In this document: positions 1 through 8,486 of the stretch, piece by piece
Layout: each line of letters begins with the position of its first letter
How positions within the stretch are numbered: the first letter of the stretch is position 1
DNA from: Haladaptatus cibarius D43
Lineage (GTDB): Archaea; Halobacteriota; Halobacteria; Halobacteriales; Haladaptataceae
DNA length: 64,000 bases
Assembly: GCF_000710615.1 (NCBI RefSeq)
Contig: NZ_JDTH01000002.1
Location: 1,542,082-1,606,081, forward strand
Direction: 5' to 3'
The notes under the pieces: model-generated
Told to the model about the DNA's origin: nothing
Database searches by the model: none
The model's input: only the letters and a program-made list of their open reading frames with translations
Position numbers and translations under genes: made by a program

Positions 1-192
1 CGCGACGGCAAGAACGTCTTCGCCAAATTCGTGGACGAGGCTGACGGCGACATTCGCGCTGGCGACGAAGTGCTCGTGACCCACAAAAACGGCGACCTAC
101 TCGCGGTCGGCCGCGCCGAACTCGACGCGGACGCCATCCTCGATTTCACGACCGGAATGGCGGTCAAAGTGCGGGACAGCGCGGGCAAGTAA
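1..192 (+). CDS. PUA-domain protein, C-terminal part
   Basis: The reading frame is open from the window edge to TAA at 190-192, giving the last 63 residues. It begins [11 protein letters not shown] and continues with an alternating strand pattern ([25 protein letters not shown]) typical of a PUA RNA-binding domain, as in archaeosine transglycosylase-type and small stand-alone haloarchaeal PUA proteins. Stand-alone PUA proteins with this ending commonly precede nac in haloarchaea (recollection). RNA binding is inferred from the fold. The N-terminus lies outside the window, so fusion to a catalytic domain cannot be excluded. Confidence 0.7.
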   Translation, partial: RDGKNVFAKFVDEADGDIRAGDEVLVTHKNGDLLAVGRAELDADAILDFTTGMAVKVRDSAGK

Positions 193-277
193 GTTCGGCG
201 AGGTCGCCCGAAGAAAACGGTCGATATCCCGCCGCGTTTGCGTCACGTTTTTTGCCCTCCGTTCCGACGATTCAGGT

Positions 278-670
278 ATGTTTGGAGGAGGCGGTGGCGG
301 ACTCAACCCACGAAAGATGCAACAGATGATGAAGCAAATGGGTATCGACGTAGACGACGTCGATGCCGAAGAAGTGGTCATCCGCACCGCTGACGGCGAG
401 GAACTCGTCTTCAGCGACCCGGAAGTCACCCGGATGGATGCCCGCGGTCAGCAGACCTATCAAATCGTCGGCGACGCCGAGTCGCGCGAAGCGACCGGCG
501 GCGCAAGCGGTGCGGTCGAGGCGGGCGATGCAGATTCGTCCGCGGGCGCAATTCCGGATGCAGACGTCGAAATCGTCGCCCAGCGAACGGGTGCAAGCGA
601 GGACAAAGCCCGTGAGGCGCTCGAAGCGGTCGATGGCGACCTTGCGGCGGCGGTCGAGCGACTGGAGTGA
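278..670 (+). CDS. nac: Nascent polypeptide-associated complex protein (NAC)
   Basis: 130 aa. It begins with a glycine-rich stretch and [10 protein letters not shown], followed by the NAC beta-barrel (about residues 25-65, with [13 protein letters not shown] and [10 protein letters not shown]). An alanine- and acid-rich linker leads to a C-terminal UBA domain (about 90-130, [25 protein letters not shown]). Archaeal NAC is a homodimer that binds nascent chains at the ribosome exit tunnel. The next gene starts inside its stop codon, so the two are co-transcribed. A TATA-like T-run lies at 247-252. Confidence 0.93.
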   Translation: MFGGGGGGLNPRKMQQMMKQMGIDVDDVDAEEVVIRTADGEELVFSDPEVTRMDARGQQTYQIVGDAESREATGGASGAVEAGDADSSAGAIPDADVEIVAQRTGASEDKAREALEAVDGDLAAAVERLE

Positions 671-1389
671 CGATACTGCTCACGCACGGCGACCGGGAAT
701 ACCTGCGCGACCCCGGCGAGGAACTGCAAACCGACCTCGGTGTCCTCACCGTTCCGGAAGACGTGGAACCGGGAGACATCCTGTCTACGCATTTGGACGA
801 GGAGTTTACGGTTCGCAGACTTCGCGGCCCCGACCTGTTTCACCATTTCGACCGAACCGGCGCGCCGATGCTCCCGCGCGACATCGGACTCGTGGTTGGC
901 GAAACGGGCGTATCTGCGGGCGACCGCGTCCTCGATGCCGGAACCGGAACCGGCGTTCTCGCGGGCTATCTCGGTCGAATCGGCGCGGACGTCGTCACGT
1001 TCGAGCGCAAAGCCGACTTCGCGGAGGTCGCCCGTGAGAACATCGAGATGGCCGACGTGGCCGACCGAGTCGATGTCAGAACTGGCGATATAACCGAGGA
1101 AGTGGACGAACTCGGCGAGTTCGACGTACTCACGCTGGACACGCCGGATGCCCCGGATGTCGTCGCACACACGCCAGAGTTGCTCGCAGACGGCGGGTCG
1201 CTCGGGGTGTACGCCCCGTTCGTGGAGAGCGCGCGCGATGTCGAGATGGCCGCGAGAGAGGCCAATCTGAACAACATTCGAACCATGGAAACCATCCAGC
1301 GCGAGATGGATTTCGACGACAGAGGCACGCGCCCCACGACGACCGGTGTCGGTCACACCGGCTATCTGACGTTCGCGCGAAAAGTGTAA
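667..1389 (+). CDS. trmI: tRNA (adenine-N1)-methyltransferase, TrmI-like
   Basis: 240 aa, SAM-dependent Rossmann methyltransferase. An N-terminal beta domain (about 1-75) precedes motif [17 protein letters not shown] (about 90-105), then an acidic SAM-ribose position (VTFER) and a post-I motif ([12 protein letters not shown]). The family methylates A57/A58 in the tRNA T-loop. It starts at GTG 667, overlapping the nac stop by 4 nt (GTGA), so translation is probably coupled. The family is sometimes annotated as protein-L-isoaspartate methyltransferase-like, but the arrangement fits TrmI better. Confidence 0.85.
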   Translation: MTILLTHGDREYLRDPGEELQTDLGVLTVPEDVEPGDILSTHLDEEFTVRRLRGPDLFHHFDRTGAPMLPRDIGLVVGETGVSAGDRVLDAGTGTGVLAGYLGRIGADVVTFERKADFAEVARENIEMADVADRVDVRTGDITEEVDELGEFDVLTLDTPDAPDVVAHTPELLADGGSLGVYAPFVESARDVEMAAREANLNNIRTMETIQREMDFDDRGTRPTTTGVGHTGYLTFARKV

Positions 1390-1642
1390 CTCCGCGTTTT
1401 CGACTCTCTTTTGTGGTCTTTCAGCCAGCGAGCGCAGTAAGCGATAGGCAGCGACGCAACCGCCAAGTCTGCAGGCTACACAGTCATTAGTTTCGTGGAT
1501 ATTCACAACCGCCAGAAACAGCAACCAGAACCACTACTCAACTTAGCACTCTACACATCCACTTGCGACCAGCACACTCTCCGCGAACGAAGTGAGCGGG
1601 CCGACGAGCGACCGTCAGGAGCGAGGAGTGCTTTTGGTCGAG

Positions 1643-1689
1643 CTTTTTATCGAACAGGTCGGCACCGCCGACCTGTTCGCAATAAAAAG
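1643..1689. repeat. Long hairpin between trmI and tfs
   Basis: A perfect 13-bp stem (1651-1663 with 1667-1679, loop ACC) is extended by an 8-bp outer stem, CTTTTTAT (1643-1650) with ATAAAAAG (1682-1689), with only a 2-nt bulge on one side. It lies between the convergent trmI and tfs genes and could act as a terminator for both strands. Each strand carries T-rich sequence before the stem and A-rich sequence after it, so it is not a classic hairpin plus T-tract. The rest of 1390-1642 holds low-complexity haloarchaeal intergenic sequence (AGCGAG-type words) and no convincing gene. Confidence 0.7.
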
Positions 1690-1696
1690 GTCGTGG

Positions 1697-2008
1697 TTAA
1701 TGATCGTCTTCGCGCCACTTGTGTTCGCACTCGGTACAGACGAAGAACCGGGTTTCGCTCTCGTCGGCGGAGCGAATCTGTTGCATGTACCAGTAGGCTT
1801 GGTCGTTGTCACAGTTCGGACACTGCGCGCTGGTGGTCGGTAGGCCGTTGGTGCCGCCGCCGCTTTCGATTATCTCGCTAACCTCTTGGTCTTCGGTGAT
1901 GGTGTAGTCGCTGGCGTCGCCTTTGGGCTTTTCGTAGCCACAGCTTCCGCAGACCCAAAGACCATCGTCGGCTTTCATCATGGAACCGCACTCGTCACAG
2001 AACTCCAT
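1697..2008 (-). CDS. tfs: Transcription factor S (TFS)
   Basis: 103 aa, the usual length. An N-terminal zinc ribbon (Cys4, Cys7, Cys20, Cys23; RPB9-like) and a C-terminal zinc ribbon (CPNC ... CTEC) are both complete. The loop QQIRSADE carries the acidic pair that stimulates transcript cleavage by backtracked RNA polymerase, as in TFIIS. Its own promoter lies just upstream. It is convergent with trmI, with a large hairpin between them. Confidence 0.95.
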   Translation of the reverse strand: MEFCDECGSMMKADDGLWVCGSCGYEKPKGDASDYTITEDQEVSEIIESGGGTNGLPTTSAQCPNCDNDQAYWYMQQIRSADESETRFFVCTECEHKWREDDH

Positions 2009-2035
2009 TGTTGTCCCGGGATAGCCGACGCGCCC

Positions 2036-2042
2036 ATTTAAA
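2036..2042 (-). promoter_or_regulatory. TATA box of tfs
   Basis: On the minus strand this reads TTTAAAT, centred about 30 nt before the tfs ATG (2008). This is the spacing expected for a short-leader or leaderless haloarchaeal transcript. Confidence 0.55.
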
Positions 2043-2053
2043 CGACGTGCTTC

Positions 2054-2311
2054 TTAGCCCTCGCCTTCCGACTGGTACGGTTCGCCCACTGCTTCCCGCG
2101 GCAGGACGTTGTTGATTTCTGCATCGATGTCCTCTACGGACTCGTACTCTGCTTGTTCGGTCTGTGAAACGAGTTTGCCGAGGTTCTCTTCCCCCTCCGC
2201 GAACAGAACGGTTACGTCGTCCAGTTTCTCTGTAGCCTCCTCACGCGACACCGGATAGGACAGCCGTTGGAGTTCGGACTCCAGATGACTGAACTTGACG
2301 CTACGTGCCAT
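2054..2311 (-). CDS. DUF5789 family protein
   Basis: 85 aa from MARSVKFSHLESEL; an upstream in-frame ATG at 2326 would add five residues. The pattern LQRLSYPVSREEATEKLDDV, then FAEGEENLGKLV, ending in NVLPREAVGEPYQSEGEG matches the small Halobacteria-restricted family DUF5789 as I remember it. The protein is soluble, acidic and largely helical. Function is unknown. It follows tfs at 45 bp on the same strand but tfs has its own TATA. Confidence 0.8.
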   Translation of the reverse strand: MARSVKFSHLESELQRLSYPVSREEATEKLDDVTVLFAEGEENLGKLVSQTEQAEYESVEDIDAEINNVLPREAVGEPYQSEGEG

Positions 2312-2418
2312 GAGAACAGTGAACAACGTGGAGTGTCTTAGCTGTTATTACGGCTACTGTCGGAAACCACGGACACCACCACAATCGTCTTGCGTGCAGG
2401 CCCGGTATTTCGAACCGA

Positions 2419-3687
2419 ATGTTTGGTACCGACAGACGAGTGTTAGCGCTGGCGCTGGCGCGGATGGCGGACGCAGTCGGCAACTCCTTCCTTATCGTCG
2501 TCCTCCCAGTATACATCGCAAGTGGAACCGTCTCCGGTAGTACGTTCGGCCTTGCAGAAGCGATGGTGACGGGTATCGTTCTCTCGCTGTTCGGCTTTCT
2601 CAACAGCTTCACGCAACCCTTCGCCGGGCGAATCTCCGACCGAACCGGGAAACGCAAGCTGTTCATCCTGCTCGGACTGGCGATTCTAACGGCGACGAAT
2701 ATCGCCTACGCGTTCGCCGGAAGCTACCTGTCGCTCGTCGCAATTCGGGCACTTCAGGGCGTTGGTGTCGCGTTCACGATACCGTGTACCATCGCGTTGG
2801 TCAACGAACTCGCCACGTCCGACAACCGTGGCGGAAACATGGGTATTTTCAACACCTTCCGACTGCTGGGATTCGGTCTCGGCCCGATTGCGGCGGGGTC
2901 TGTCGTCGATGGCGGCCCATACACCCTCGCAGGAATCCAACTGAGTGGTTTCGACGCCGCATTCTACTTTGCGGCAGTCGGCGCGTTCGTCAGCTATTTG
3001 CTCGTCACCCTGCTGGTGAGCGACCCGGAACAAACCCAAGCGAGTGCTGGCGAAGAGTTCGACCTCTCGCTCCGCGATTCGGAGGGTGGCCTCGACCCCG
3101 TGTTCACACTCGGTCTCACGACGCTGTTTTTGGCCATCAGCATCGCGCTGTTGGCGACCATCGAACCGACAATCAACGACCGATTGGATCAGGGAAAAAC
3201 GTGGTTCGGTCTCCAGTTCGCGGCGTTCGTTCTCGCGCAGGTCGCGCTTCAGGCCCCGGTTGGCCGCGCCAGCGACCGATTCGGACGACGCCCGTTCATC
3301 ATCGCCGGGATGGTGATTTTAGTTCCGGCAACGTTCGTGCAGGGATTCGTCGATACCTCCGTCCAAATGCTCGTTGCCCGCCTTTTGCAGGGTGTCGCAG
3401 GCGCGCTGGTGTTCGCGCCCGCGCTGGCACTCGCGGGCGACCTCGCACGGGAAGGTCAGTCCGGAACCCAACTGTCGATTTTGACGATGGCGTTCGGATT
3501 GGGAACCGCAATCGGCCCGCTGGCGTCCGGATTTTTGGTTCGATACGGCTTCGAAATGCCGTTCGAGTTCGGGGCGGCACTGGCCGCCCTCGGCGCGGTG
3601 CTGGTCTATACTCAGGTCGAAGAAACGGTGGCGGTCGGTGCTGACGGAGAGGCGGAAACCGATTCGCGGCCGACGCCGCAGGATTAA
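2419..3687 (+). CDS. MFS transporter
   Basis: 422 aa, 12 predicted membrane segments. The MFS loop 2-3 signature GRISDRTGKRKLF follows TM2, and its repeat GRASDRFGRRPFI occurs in the second half. It starts MFGTDRRVLALALARMADAVGNS, typical of haloarchaeal drug/metabolite-efflux-type MFS proteins. The substrate cannot be told from sequence. It is convergent with the crotonase gene, the stops being only 5 bp apart. Confidence 0.9.
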   Translation: MFGTDRRVLALALARMADAVGNSFLIVVLPVYIASGTVSGSTFGLAEAMVTGIVLSLFGFLNSFTQPFAGRISDRTGKRKLFILLGLAILTATNIAYAFAGSYLSLVAIRALQGVGVAFTIPCTIALVNELATSDNRGGNMGIFNTFRLLGFGLGPIAAGSVVDGGPYTLAGIQLSGFDAAFYFAAVGAFVSYLLVTLLVSDPEQTQASAGEEFDLSLRDSEGGLDPVFTLGLTTLFLAISIALLATIEPTINDRLDQGKTWFGLQFAAFVLAQVALQAPVGRASDRFGRRPFIIAGMVILVPATFVQGFVDTSVQMLVARLLQGVAGALVFAPALALAGDLAREGQSGTQLSILTMAFGLGTAIGPLASGFLVRYGFEMPFEFGAALAALGAVLVYTQVEETVAVGADGEAETDSRPTPQD

Positions 3688-3692
3688 TTTTT

Positions 3693-4469
3693 CTACTCGA
3701 AATCCGGTTCCCGGTCGTCCAAGAACGCCGCCATTCCCTCTCGCTGGTCGTGCGTACCGAACAGCGAACTCCAGAGGCGGCGCTCGTAGCGCAGGCCCGC
3801 GGATTGGGTTCCCTCGTGTGCCTGATTCAGCGCCTCTTTCGCGGCTTGAAGGGCGAAAGCCGGGCGTTCTGCGAGATCTGCCGCCATCTCCGCGACGTGG
3901 GAGTCGATTTGATCGTGGGCGACGATTTCGCCGACCAGTCCGATTTCGTGGGCATCCTGCGCGTCGATCCGCTCGCCGAAGAAGATGAGTCGGCGGGCCA
4001 GTTCGTCGCCGACCAGTCGGGTGAGTCGTTGGGTGCCACCCCACCCCGGAATGATGCCGAGGTCGATTTCGGTCTGGCCGATGACTGCGTCCTCGCTGGC
4101 GACGCGGAAATCGCAGGCCAGTGCAAATTCGCAACCGCCGCCGAAGGTGTAGCCGTTCATCGCCGCGATGACGGGGCCGGGGAACGCCTCCAGCATGTCC
4201 GCGATTTCGTGGCCCAGTTCGGCGTACTCCTGTGCCTCTGCCACTGAGAGGTCTTGCATGTGGCTGATGTCGGCCCCCGCGATGAACGCCTTCTCGCCAG
4301 CGCCCGTGAGGACGAGCACGCGGGCATTCTCTGATTCGGCCTCGGAAATCGCTTCGCGCAGTGCGTGCAGTGTCTCGACGTTCAAGGCGTTGAGTCGGTC
4401 GGGGCGGTCAACCGTCAGCGTGGCTACGTCGTCGTCGAAATCGAGTCGTACCGTATCCCATTCAGGCAT
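3693..4469 (-). CDS. Enoyl-CoA hydratase/isomerase family protein
   Basis: 258 aa from MPEWDTVRLDFDD, the natural crotonase length; longer in-frame starts are unlikely. The oxyanion-hole segment is KAFIAGADISHM. Both catalytic glutamates are present: Glu114 in GGGCEFALACD and Glu134 in GQTEIDLGIIPGWGGTQRL. A role in beta-oxidation of acyl-CoA (hydration of 2-enoyl-CoA) is expected. The substrate is unassigned because no other fatty-acid genes are adjacent. Confidence 0.9.
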   Translation of the reverse strand: MPEWDTVRLDFDDDVATLTVDRPDRLNALNVETLHALREAISEAESENARVLVLTGAGEKAFIAGADISHMQDLSVAEAQEYAELGHEIADMLEAFPGPVIAAMNGYTFGGGCEFALACDFRVASEDAVIGQTEIDLGIIPGWGGTQRLTRLVGDELARRLIFFGERIDAQDAHEIGLVGEIVAHDQIDSHVAEMAADLAERPAFALQAAKEALNQAHEGTQSAGLRYERRLWSSLFGTHDQREGMAAFLDDREPDFE

Positions 4470-4605
4470 ACGTGGGATGTCTCGCGGAACTCGGTTAATC
4501 GTTCCGGAGATGTGGGTCTTGGTTTGAAGGCGGGTCGGTATCCGGGTACTGTGGACTGTCGGCATGGAGTCGAAGTTAAAAACAGGGTCGGTCGTGACTA
4601 CTGGT

Positions 4606-4862
4606 GCTAGACGCAATGAACGGCCGAAACCGCAGGACGGGCAGGCCAGCGGCCTGCCCGCTCAATCCAAACTCGACCGGGCGATTTCGGGACGAAAACC
4701 CGTCCTGCCGTGACACGATAGCAGTCACGTTCAATCATTGGGCGGGCGAGTGCGGCGCACTCGCCCGCCCTGCGGTTTTGGCTGGGAACGGGCGAACGAC
4801 AGCGGGAGCGAATGGCGAAGCCATGAGCGACTGATGGAGTTCGGGCGTCCATTGCGCCTAGC
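4606..4862. repeat. Inverted-repeat (MITE-like) element, 257 bp
   Basis: The terminal inverted repeats are gctagacgcaatgaacg (4606-4622) and the complement of 4846-4862, with 15 of 17 positions matching. A second inverted pair, AAACCGCAGG near 4628-4637 and CCTGCGGTTTT near 4769-4779, lies further in. Inside are strong hairpins: 4639-4647/4651-4659 (9 bp) nested in 4632-4641/4699-4708 (10 bp), and 4740-4753/4757-4770 (14 bp perfect). There is no coding sequence and no obvious target-site duplication. It occupies most of the 561-bp gap 4470-5030; the remainder shows nothing recognisable. Confidence 0.6.
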
Positions 4863-5030
4863 AACCGCAAACACCATGCCCGTACAAGCGAGTTCGTCGC
4901 ACCCGGAATGTCTCCTCGGCGTTCTTCGAAATACGGTGTCTCCACCGTGATACCTCCATCACCATATTCATCGTCGTCGCCGAAACTGCTCCGGAACTGG
5001 GAAATAACACGCCCGCATAGCCTCCCCACA

Positions 5031-5531
5031 ATGACGCTGTCCGAGGACGCCCGCGAGCGACTCGCCGACTTGGTCGAACTGCAACCGACGAAAAACAGTG
5101 AACTACAGGACAGGTGGGGGTTAGAGAGCGGGAGCGAAGTCCACCAGTATCTAGAAAACGAACTAAAAGAGTACTACTACCGCGACGAGAACAGTTACAT
5201 CTGCGCGACGACTGAGGCGAACGACCTCGTGGACGTGGAACCCGGAATGGTCGCCGACGAGGACGGAGAGACACCGAGCGTGGTTCGTGTTCCGAAACTC
5301 CAGCAGCAGGTGTTCTCCGTGCTTGCTGGCCCGGACGAGCGCTCCGAAAGCGTCGTCTCGGTGCTCCACGACCTCCGCGAAGAGTTCGATATCGACCCGG
5401 ACGTTGACGACGTGCGTTCTGCCCTCCAAAGCCTGAAACGGAAAGGCGTCGTGAAAGTCGTCTACCGAACCGTCCCGACGTTCAAACTCGCCGTTTCGCG
5501 CGAGGACATTACGGTCGAAGCGTCAGGCTGA
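5031..5531 (+). CDS. DUF5797 family protein
   Basis: 166 aa from MTLSEDARERLADLVELQPTKN. The N-terminal part (about 5-50) looks like a winged helix (KNSELQDRWGLESGSEVHQYLENEL), and the C-terminal part (about 90-155) contains a second helical/winged segment (DVRSALQSLKRKGVVKVVYRT). This matches the Halobacteria-specific DUF5797 as I recall it. A nucleic-acid-binding or regulatory role is inferred from the HTH-like segments. It stands alone, convergent with the DUF5787 gene. Confidence 0.75.
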   Translation: MTLSEDARERLADLVELQPTKNSELQDRWGLESGSEVHQYLENELKEYYYRDENSYICATTEANDLVDVEPGMVADEDGETPSVVRVPKLQQQVFSVLAGPDERSESVVSVLHDLREEFDIDPDVDDVRSALQSLKRKGVVKVVYRTVPTFKLAVSREDITVEASG

Positions 5532-5550
5532 GAACTGCGAAACCAATTCG

Positions 5551-6612
5551 CTACTCCGGGCGGAATCGCTCTCGACGGGAGTCGAGCAGTCGCCGAATCG
5601 CCTTGCCGGGGCCGCCCTCGATTGGCCACTCCTTCTGTCGCCACGCGGGGGGTTCGGGTTCGAAGTCGGAACAGCGCCCGGAACAGTTGCTCGCGGTTTG
5701 CGAACACGATTTCGCCGAGCAGTACGGAAGCAGCATCTCGTTTTCGTGCCGAAGTTCGAAATATCGACAGTCGGGGCGCATGGTTCGGATGTACGACCGC
5801 CAGCCGCGTTCGTAGGCCCGTTCCGCGATTTCCAGTCGCTTTTTTCGTTTTCGCGCCGGTTCGACGTACTCGAACGTGGCGGCAGACTGGTCGTACTTCC
5901 CGCCGCTCGGACGTTCCACGATTCGGGTGCCGGGGGCGTCAACGTCGAGCGTTCGAGGAAACCACGCAACCTCTGTCTGCTGTTCATTGAATCCGCCGTA
6001 ATCGTCGCTTTCGTCGCCCGAAAGCGTCAGAATCCCTGCTTCGACCGGCAGGGATTCGAGCAGTGCGGGTTCGATTTTGTCCCCCGTTGCGCGCGTTGCG
6101 ACCCACACCTCGTCGGCCAGCGCGAGGGCGACGTCTCGCTCCATCTGCGGGCGGAGATTTCGCGCCGCGCTGGCGTCCAAATCGGGCTTGTTCTCGATGG
6201 CAACGATGCGACGAACCCAGTCGGGATACTCCCAACGGCGTCTAATTTCGAGTTTTCGCCCGCGTTTTCGAACATCCAAAATTCCCCGATCGTCCGCCTC
6301 GTGAATCGTTTCTCGCACATAGCGCCATGGATAGCCGGGGTCGGGGAGGGCGTCCTGATACCACTCCCACGCCTCCGGTGCGTTTCGAACGACGTGCAAG
6401 AAATTACCGTCGAGTCGCTCTCGTCCGAACTTGGCGCGTCGAGCGAACGCATCGGCGTCTACCTCCACCACGACCGTATCCCATCGCCTGCGTTTCGTGC
6501 CGAGTTGTCGGGAGACGAGCACCGGGCGTTCACGGCCTTCGGGCGGCCAGCATCGCTCCGCCCACCGACAGGTTCGCAGTTCGAACGTGAACTCCGGTTC
6601 GGCCATACTCAC
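5551..6612 (-). CDS. DUF5787 protein, possible Fe-S PD-(D/E)XK nuclease
   Basis: 353 aa. The family assignment is from recollection of haloarchaeal DUF5787. A central segment, YPDWVRRIVAIENKPDLD, carries an E140-x-K142 signature after a hydrophobic strand, as in PD-(D/E)XK nucleases, followed by QMERDVALALADEVWVATRA. Cysteines occur at 15 and 21 and in a C-terminal cluster at 282, 298, 303, 310 and 314. This split N-/C-terminal layout recalls the Fe-S clasp of Cas4/AddB-type nucleases. The nuclease activity is an inference; no partner genes are adjacent. Confidence 0.65.
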   Translation of the reverse strand: MSMAEPEFTFELRTCRWAERCWPPEGRERPVLVSRQLGTKRRRWDTVVVEVDADAFARRAKFGRERLDGNFLHVVRNAPEAWEWYQDALPDPGYPWRYVRETIHEADDRGILDVRKRGRKLEIRRRWEYPDWVRRIVAIENKPDLDASAARNLRPQMERDVALALADEVWVATRATGDKIEPALLESLPVEAGILTLSGDESDDYGGFNEQQTEVAWFPRTLDVDAPGTRIVERPSGGKYDQSAATFEYVEPARKRKKRLEIAERAYERGWRSYIRTMRPDCRYFELRHENEMLLPYCSAKSCSQTASNCSGRCSDFEPEPPAWRQKEWPIEGGPGKAIRRLLDSRRERFRPE

Positions 6613-6745
6613 TCATCGACCCCCGTGCTGGTAAGCGGTTCGACTGGCTCATAGCAGAAAATATTTGTTTCCCGCTACGAAAGTTCAAGCGACGCTCGTC
6701 ACGCGACGGGCAAGCGCGGTTTTACCGCAAACTATTCCGATAGCT

Positions 6746-7444
6746 ATGAACATCCGACACGCTCTGACCTCCTTGGTGATCGTCTCGCTCCTCGCAGGAA
6801 CTGCCGCCGCAGGTACTGCTGGAACCGCGACGAACACCGACCAGAATCCCGAAGTACAGTCTCCTCTTTCCCTCCAACAGGAAGGAGATGGTAACGGAAC
6901 AGTCTCGCTCAATCGCTCCATCTATCAGGTGCAACAGGGCGAAACGGCCGCGATGAACTTCAGCCTGAGCAACCTCGACGAAATGACCGTCCAACTCGGC
7001 GGCGGCCAAGCCGACTACAAACTGAACGCGACCGTCACTGACGGTAACGGCGACGGACAGGTCACGCTGCTGTTCGACACGTCGGCAGCAGGAAGTGGCG
7101 ATGGGTCTGCGCTGACGACGCAGTCCGACGCCGACAACCTCTCCATCGAAAACGAGACGGAGATGGACTCGTTGGAACCCGGAATGTACGGTATCACGGT
7201 TTACTCGGGCACTGACGAGAACGTCTCGCAAATCGCCTACGGTGGCGTCAACGTCCAAGGCGACGAAACGACAGAGACGACGGACGATGGAATGACGACC
7301 GAAGAAGGCAATTCGTCTAACGGAACCACGACGACGGAAGACGGAACCACCGAAAGCACCGAATCCGACGGTCAACCCGGCTTCGGCATCGGTCTTGCAC
7401 TGACTGCGCTCGCAGGAGTCGCACTGCTGGCGCGGCGTCGATAA
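6746..7444 (+). CDS. PGF-CTERM surface protein
   Basis: 232 aa from MNIRHALTSLVIVSLLAG, a Sec-type signal peptide ending near AAAGTAG. The mature part (about 35-175) is a beta-rich domain resembling the BGTF/surface-glycoprotein module (NRSIYQVQQGETAAMNFSLS). A Thr/Glu-rich stalk suited to O-glycosylation follows (about 178-210), then the archaeosortase signal DGQPGFGIGLALTALAGVALLARRR: PGF motif, hydrophobic helix, basic tail. It should be processed by ArtA and lipid-anchored to the cell surface. The same tail type occurs at 22492-24129. Confidence 0.85.
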   Translation: MNIRHALTSLVIVSLLAGTAAAGTAGTATNTDQNPEVQSPLSLQQEGDGNGTVSLNRSIYQVQQGETAAMNFSLSNLDEMTVQLGGGQADYKLNATVTDGNGDGQVTLLFDTSAAGSGDGSALTTQSDADNLSIENETEMDSLEPGMYGITVYSGTDENVSQIAYGGVNVQGDETTETTDDGMTTEEGNSSNGTTTTEDGTTESTESDGQPGFGIGLALTALAGVALLARRR

Positions 7445-7475
7445 CTCCGAAAAACCGGTTTTGCTTCTTGTTTTT

Positions 7476-7904
7476 TTAGCTGTCCTCGGCATCGTTGAGG
7501 AACTCGTGTGCATCCCGGAGGATGTCCCGTGGACCGTCCTGCGTGATGGTGTTTATCGCCTGTTCGTAATCACGCCACTGCAAGTCGCGGTGTTCGTTCG
7601 AGAGTTCCGCGCTGGCCTCATACGATTTGGCGATGAACAGATGCACCGTCTTGTGAATCGTGGTTCCGTTCGCTTCGAAGACGTAGCTGTAGTCGTCGCG
7701 GAACCCGTCGAGGAGCCGAAAATCTTCGATTCCGGCCTCCTCCTCTACTTCTCTTATTGCCGTTTGCTGTAGCTCTTCGTTGCCCTCCACGCCGCCTTTG
7801 GGGAACTCCCAATCGCCGGGACGACTTTTAAGGAGGAGGTATTCCCTTCGACCACGGGTATCCCGAAACAGGATGGCACCCGCGCTCGTAGCTTTGACTG
7901 CCAT
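7476..7904 (-). CDS. Nudix hydrolase (Ap4A pyrophosphatase-like)
   Basis: 142 aa. The complete Nudix box GGVEGNEELQQTAIREVEEE (followed by AGI) carries the metal-binding glutamates. The preceding LLKSRPGDWEFPKG and the short length are typical of bis(5'-nucleosyl)-tetraphosphatase-type Nudix enzymes. It probably clears dinucleoside polyphosphates or damaged nucleotides in the cytoplasm. It is convergent with the surface-protein gene. Confidence 0.88.
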   Translation of the reverse strand: MAVKATSAGAILFRDTRGRREYLLLKSRPGDWEFPKGGVEGNEELQQTAIREVEEEAGIEDFRLLDGFRDDYSYVFEANGTTIHKTVHLFIAKSYEASAELSNEHRDLQWRDYEQAINTITQDGPRDILRDAHEFLNDAEDS

Positions 7905-8097
7905 TGTGCCCTCGTATGCGGTTGGCCATTAAAGGAATGTCGAACCAACACAGTCGTTTTCGGCCATTTCTCGTTCAGTACGCCGAATGAAACGATATAT
8001 GCGACCAGTGAACAGGCTGAACAAATATAGATAGTCGCTACGAAGCAGAAGCAGGAATTTTACGTACTGTGAATCTCTATACTCTACAGAGCCAGCC

Positions 8098-8430
8098 ATG
8101 ACCTTCATTACAAAAATGCTTCTCCAGAGCGGGAATCGGCCCGTACTGGACAAAGTCGTATCGGAAATTCGCTCGAAAGCGGAGCGAAAAGGAGCAGACC
8201 TACGCGGCCCGCACTCCGAACCGCCGGAACGGATTCGGGTACCGCAGTACAAAACGCTCTCCGGGGACGAGGGCCAACAGTTCCGGAGTTGGGATTACAC
8301 GGTGTACACGCGAAAGATAGAAATCGTCGGGCACAATGCCGTCTCACGACAGGTTGCCGAGATGGATTTCCCCCCTGGAATCCGCGTCGAGGTCGAACTC
8401 GAACAGGTACAGGGAATGGGGAAAGCATAA
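8098..8430 (+). CDS. uS10/NusE-family paralogue
   Basis: 110 aa. The C-terminal half (YTVYTRKIEIVGHNAV ... PPGIRVEVELEQ) resembles the uS10 ribosomal-protein fold, and the N-terminal half has SGNRPVLDKVVSEIRSKAERKGADLRGPH as in S10 (PPTVRR-type loop region). It is longer than and distinct from canonical rpsJ and stands alone rather than next to EF-1A. It is a haloarchaeal S10 paralogue; whether it joins the ribosome or acts elsewhere is unknown. Confidence 0.75.
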   Translation: MTFITKMLLQSGNRPVLDKVVSEIRSKAERKGADLRGPHSEPPERIRVPQYKTLSGDEGQQFRSWDYTVYTRKIEIVGHNAVSRQVAEMDFPPGIRVEVELEQVQGMGKA

Positions 8431-8486
8431 CGTCGTTTCTTCTCGCTTCGACTGATTTGCAGTAAAAAAGAGCACGCGTCTCGAAC

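Noticed and set aside
4607-5029. 140-codon frame on the minus strand
   Set aside because: It reads through the hairpins of the 4606-4862 element and has no protein-like pattern.
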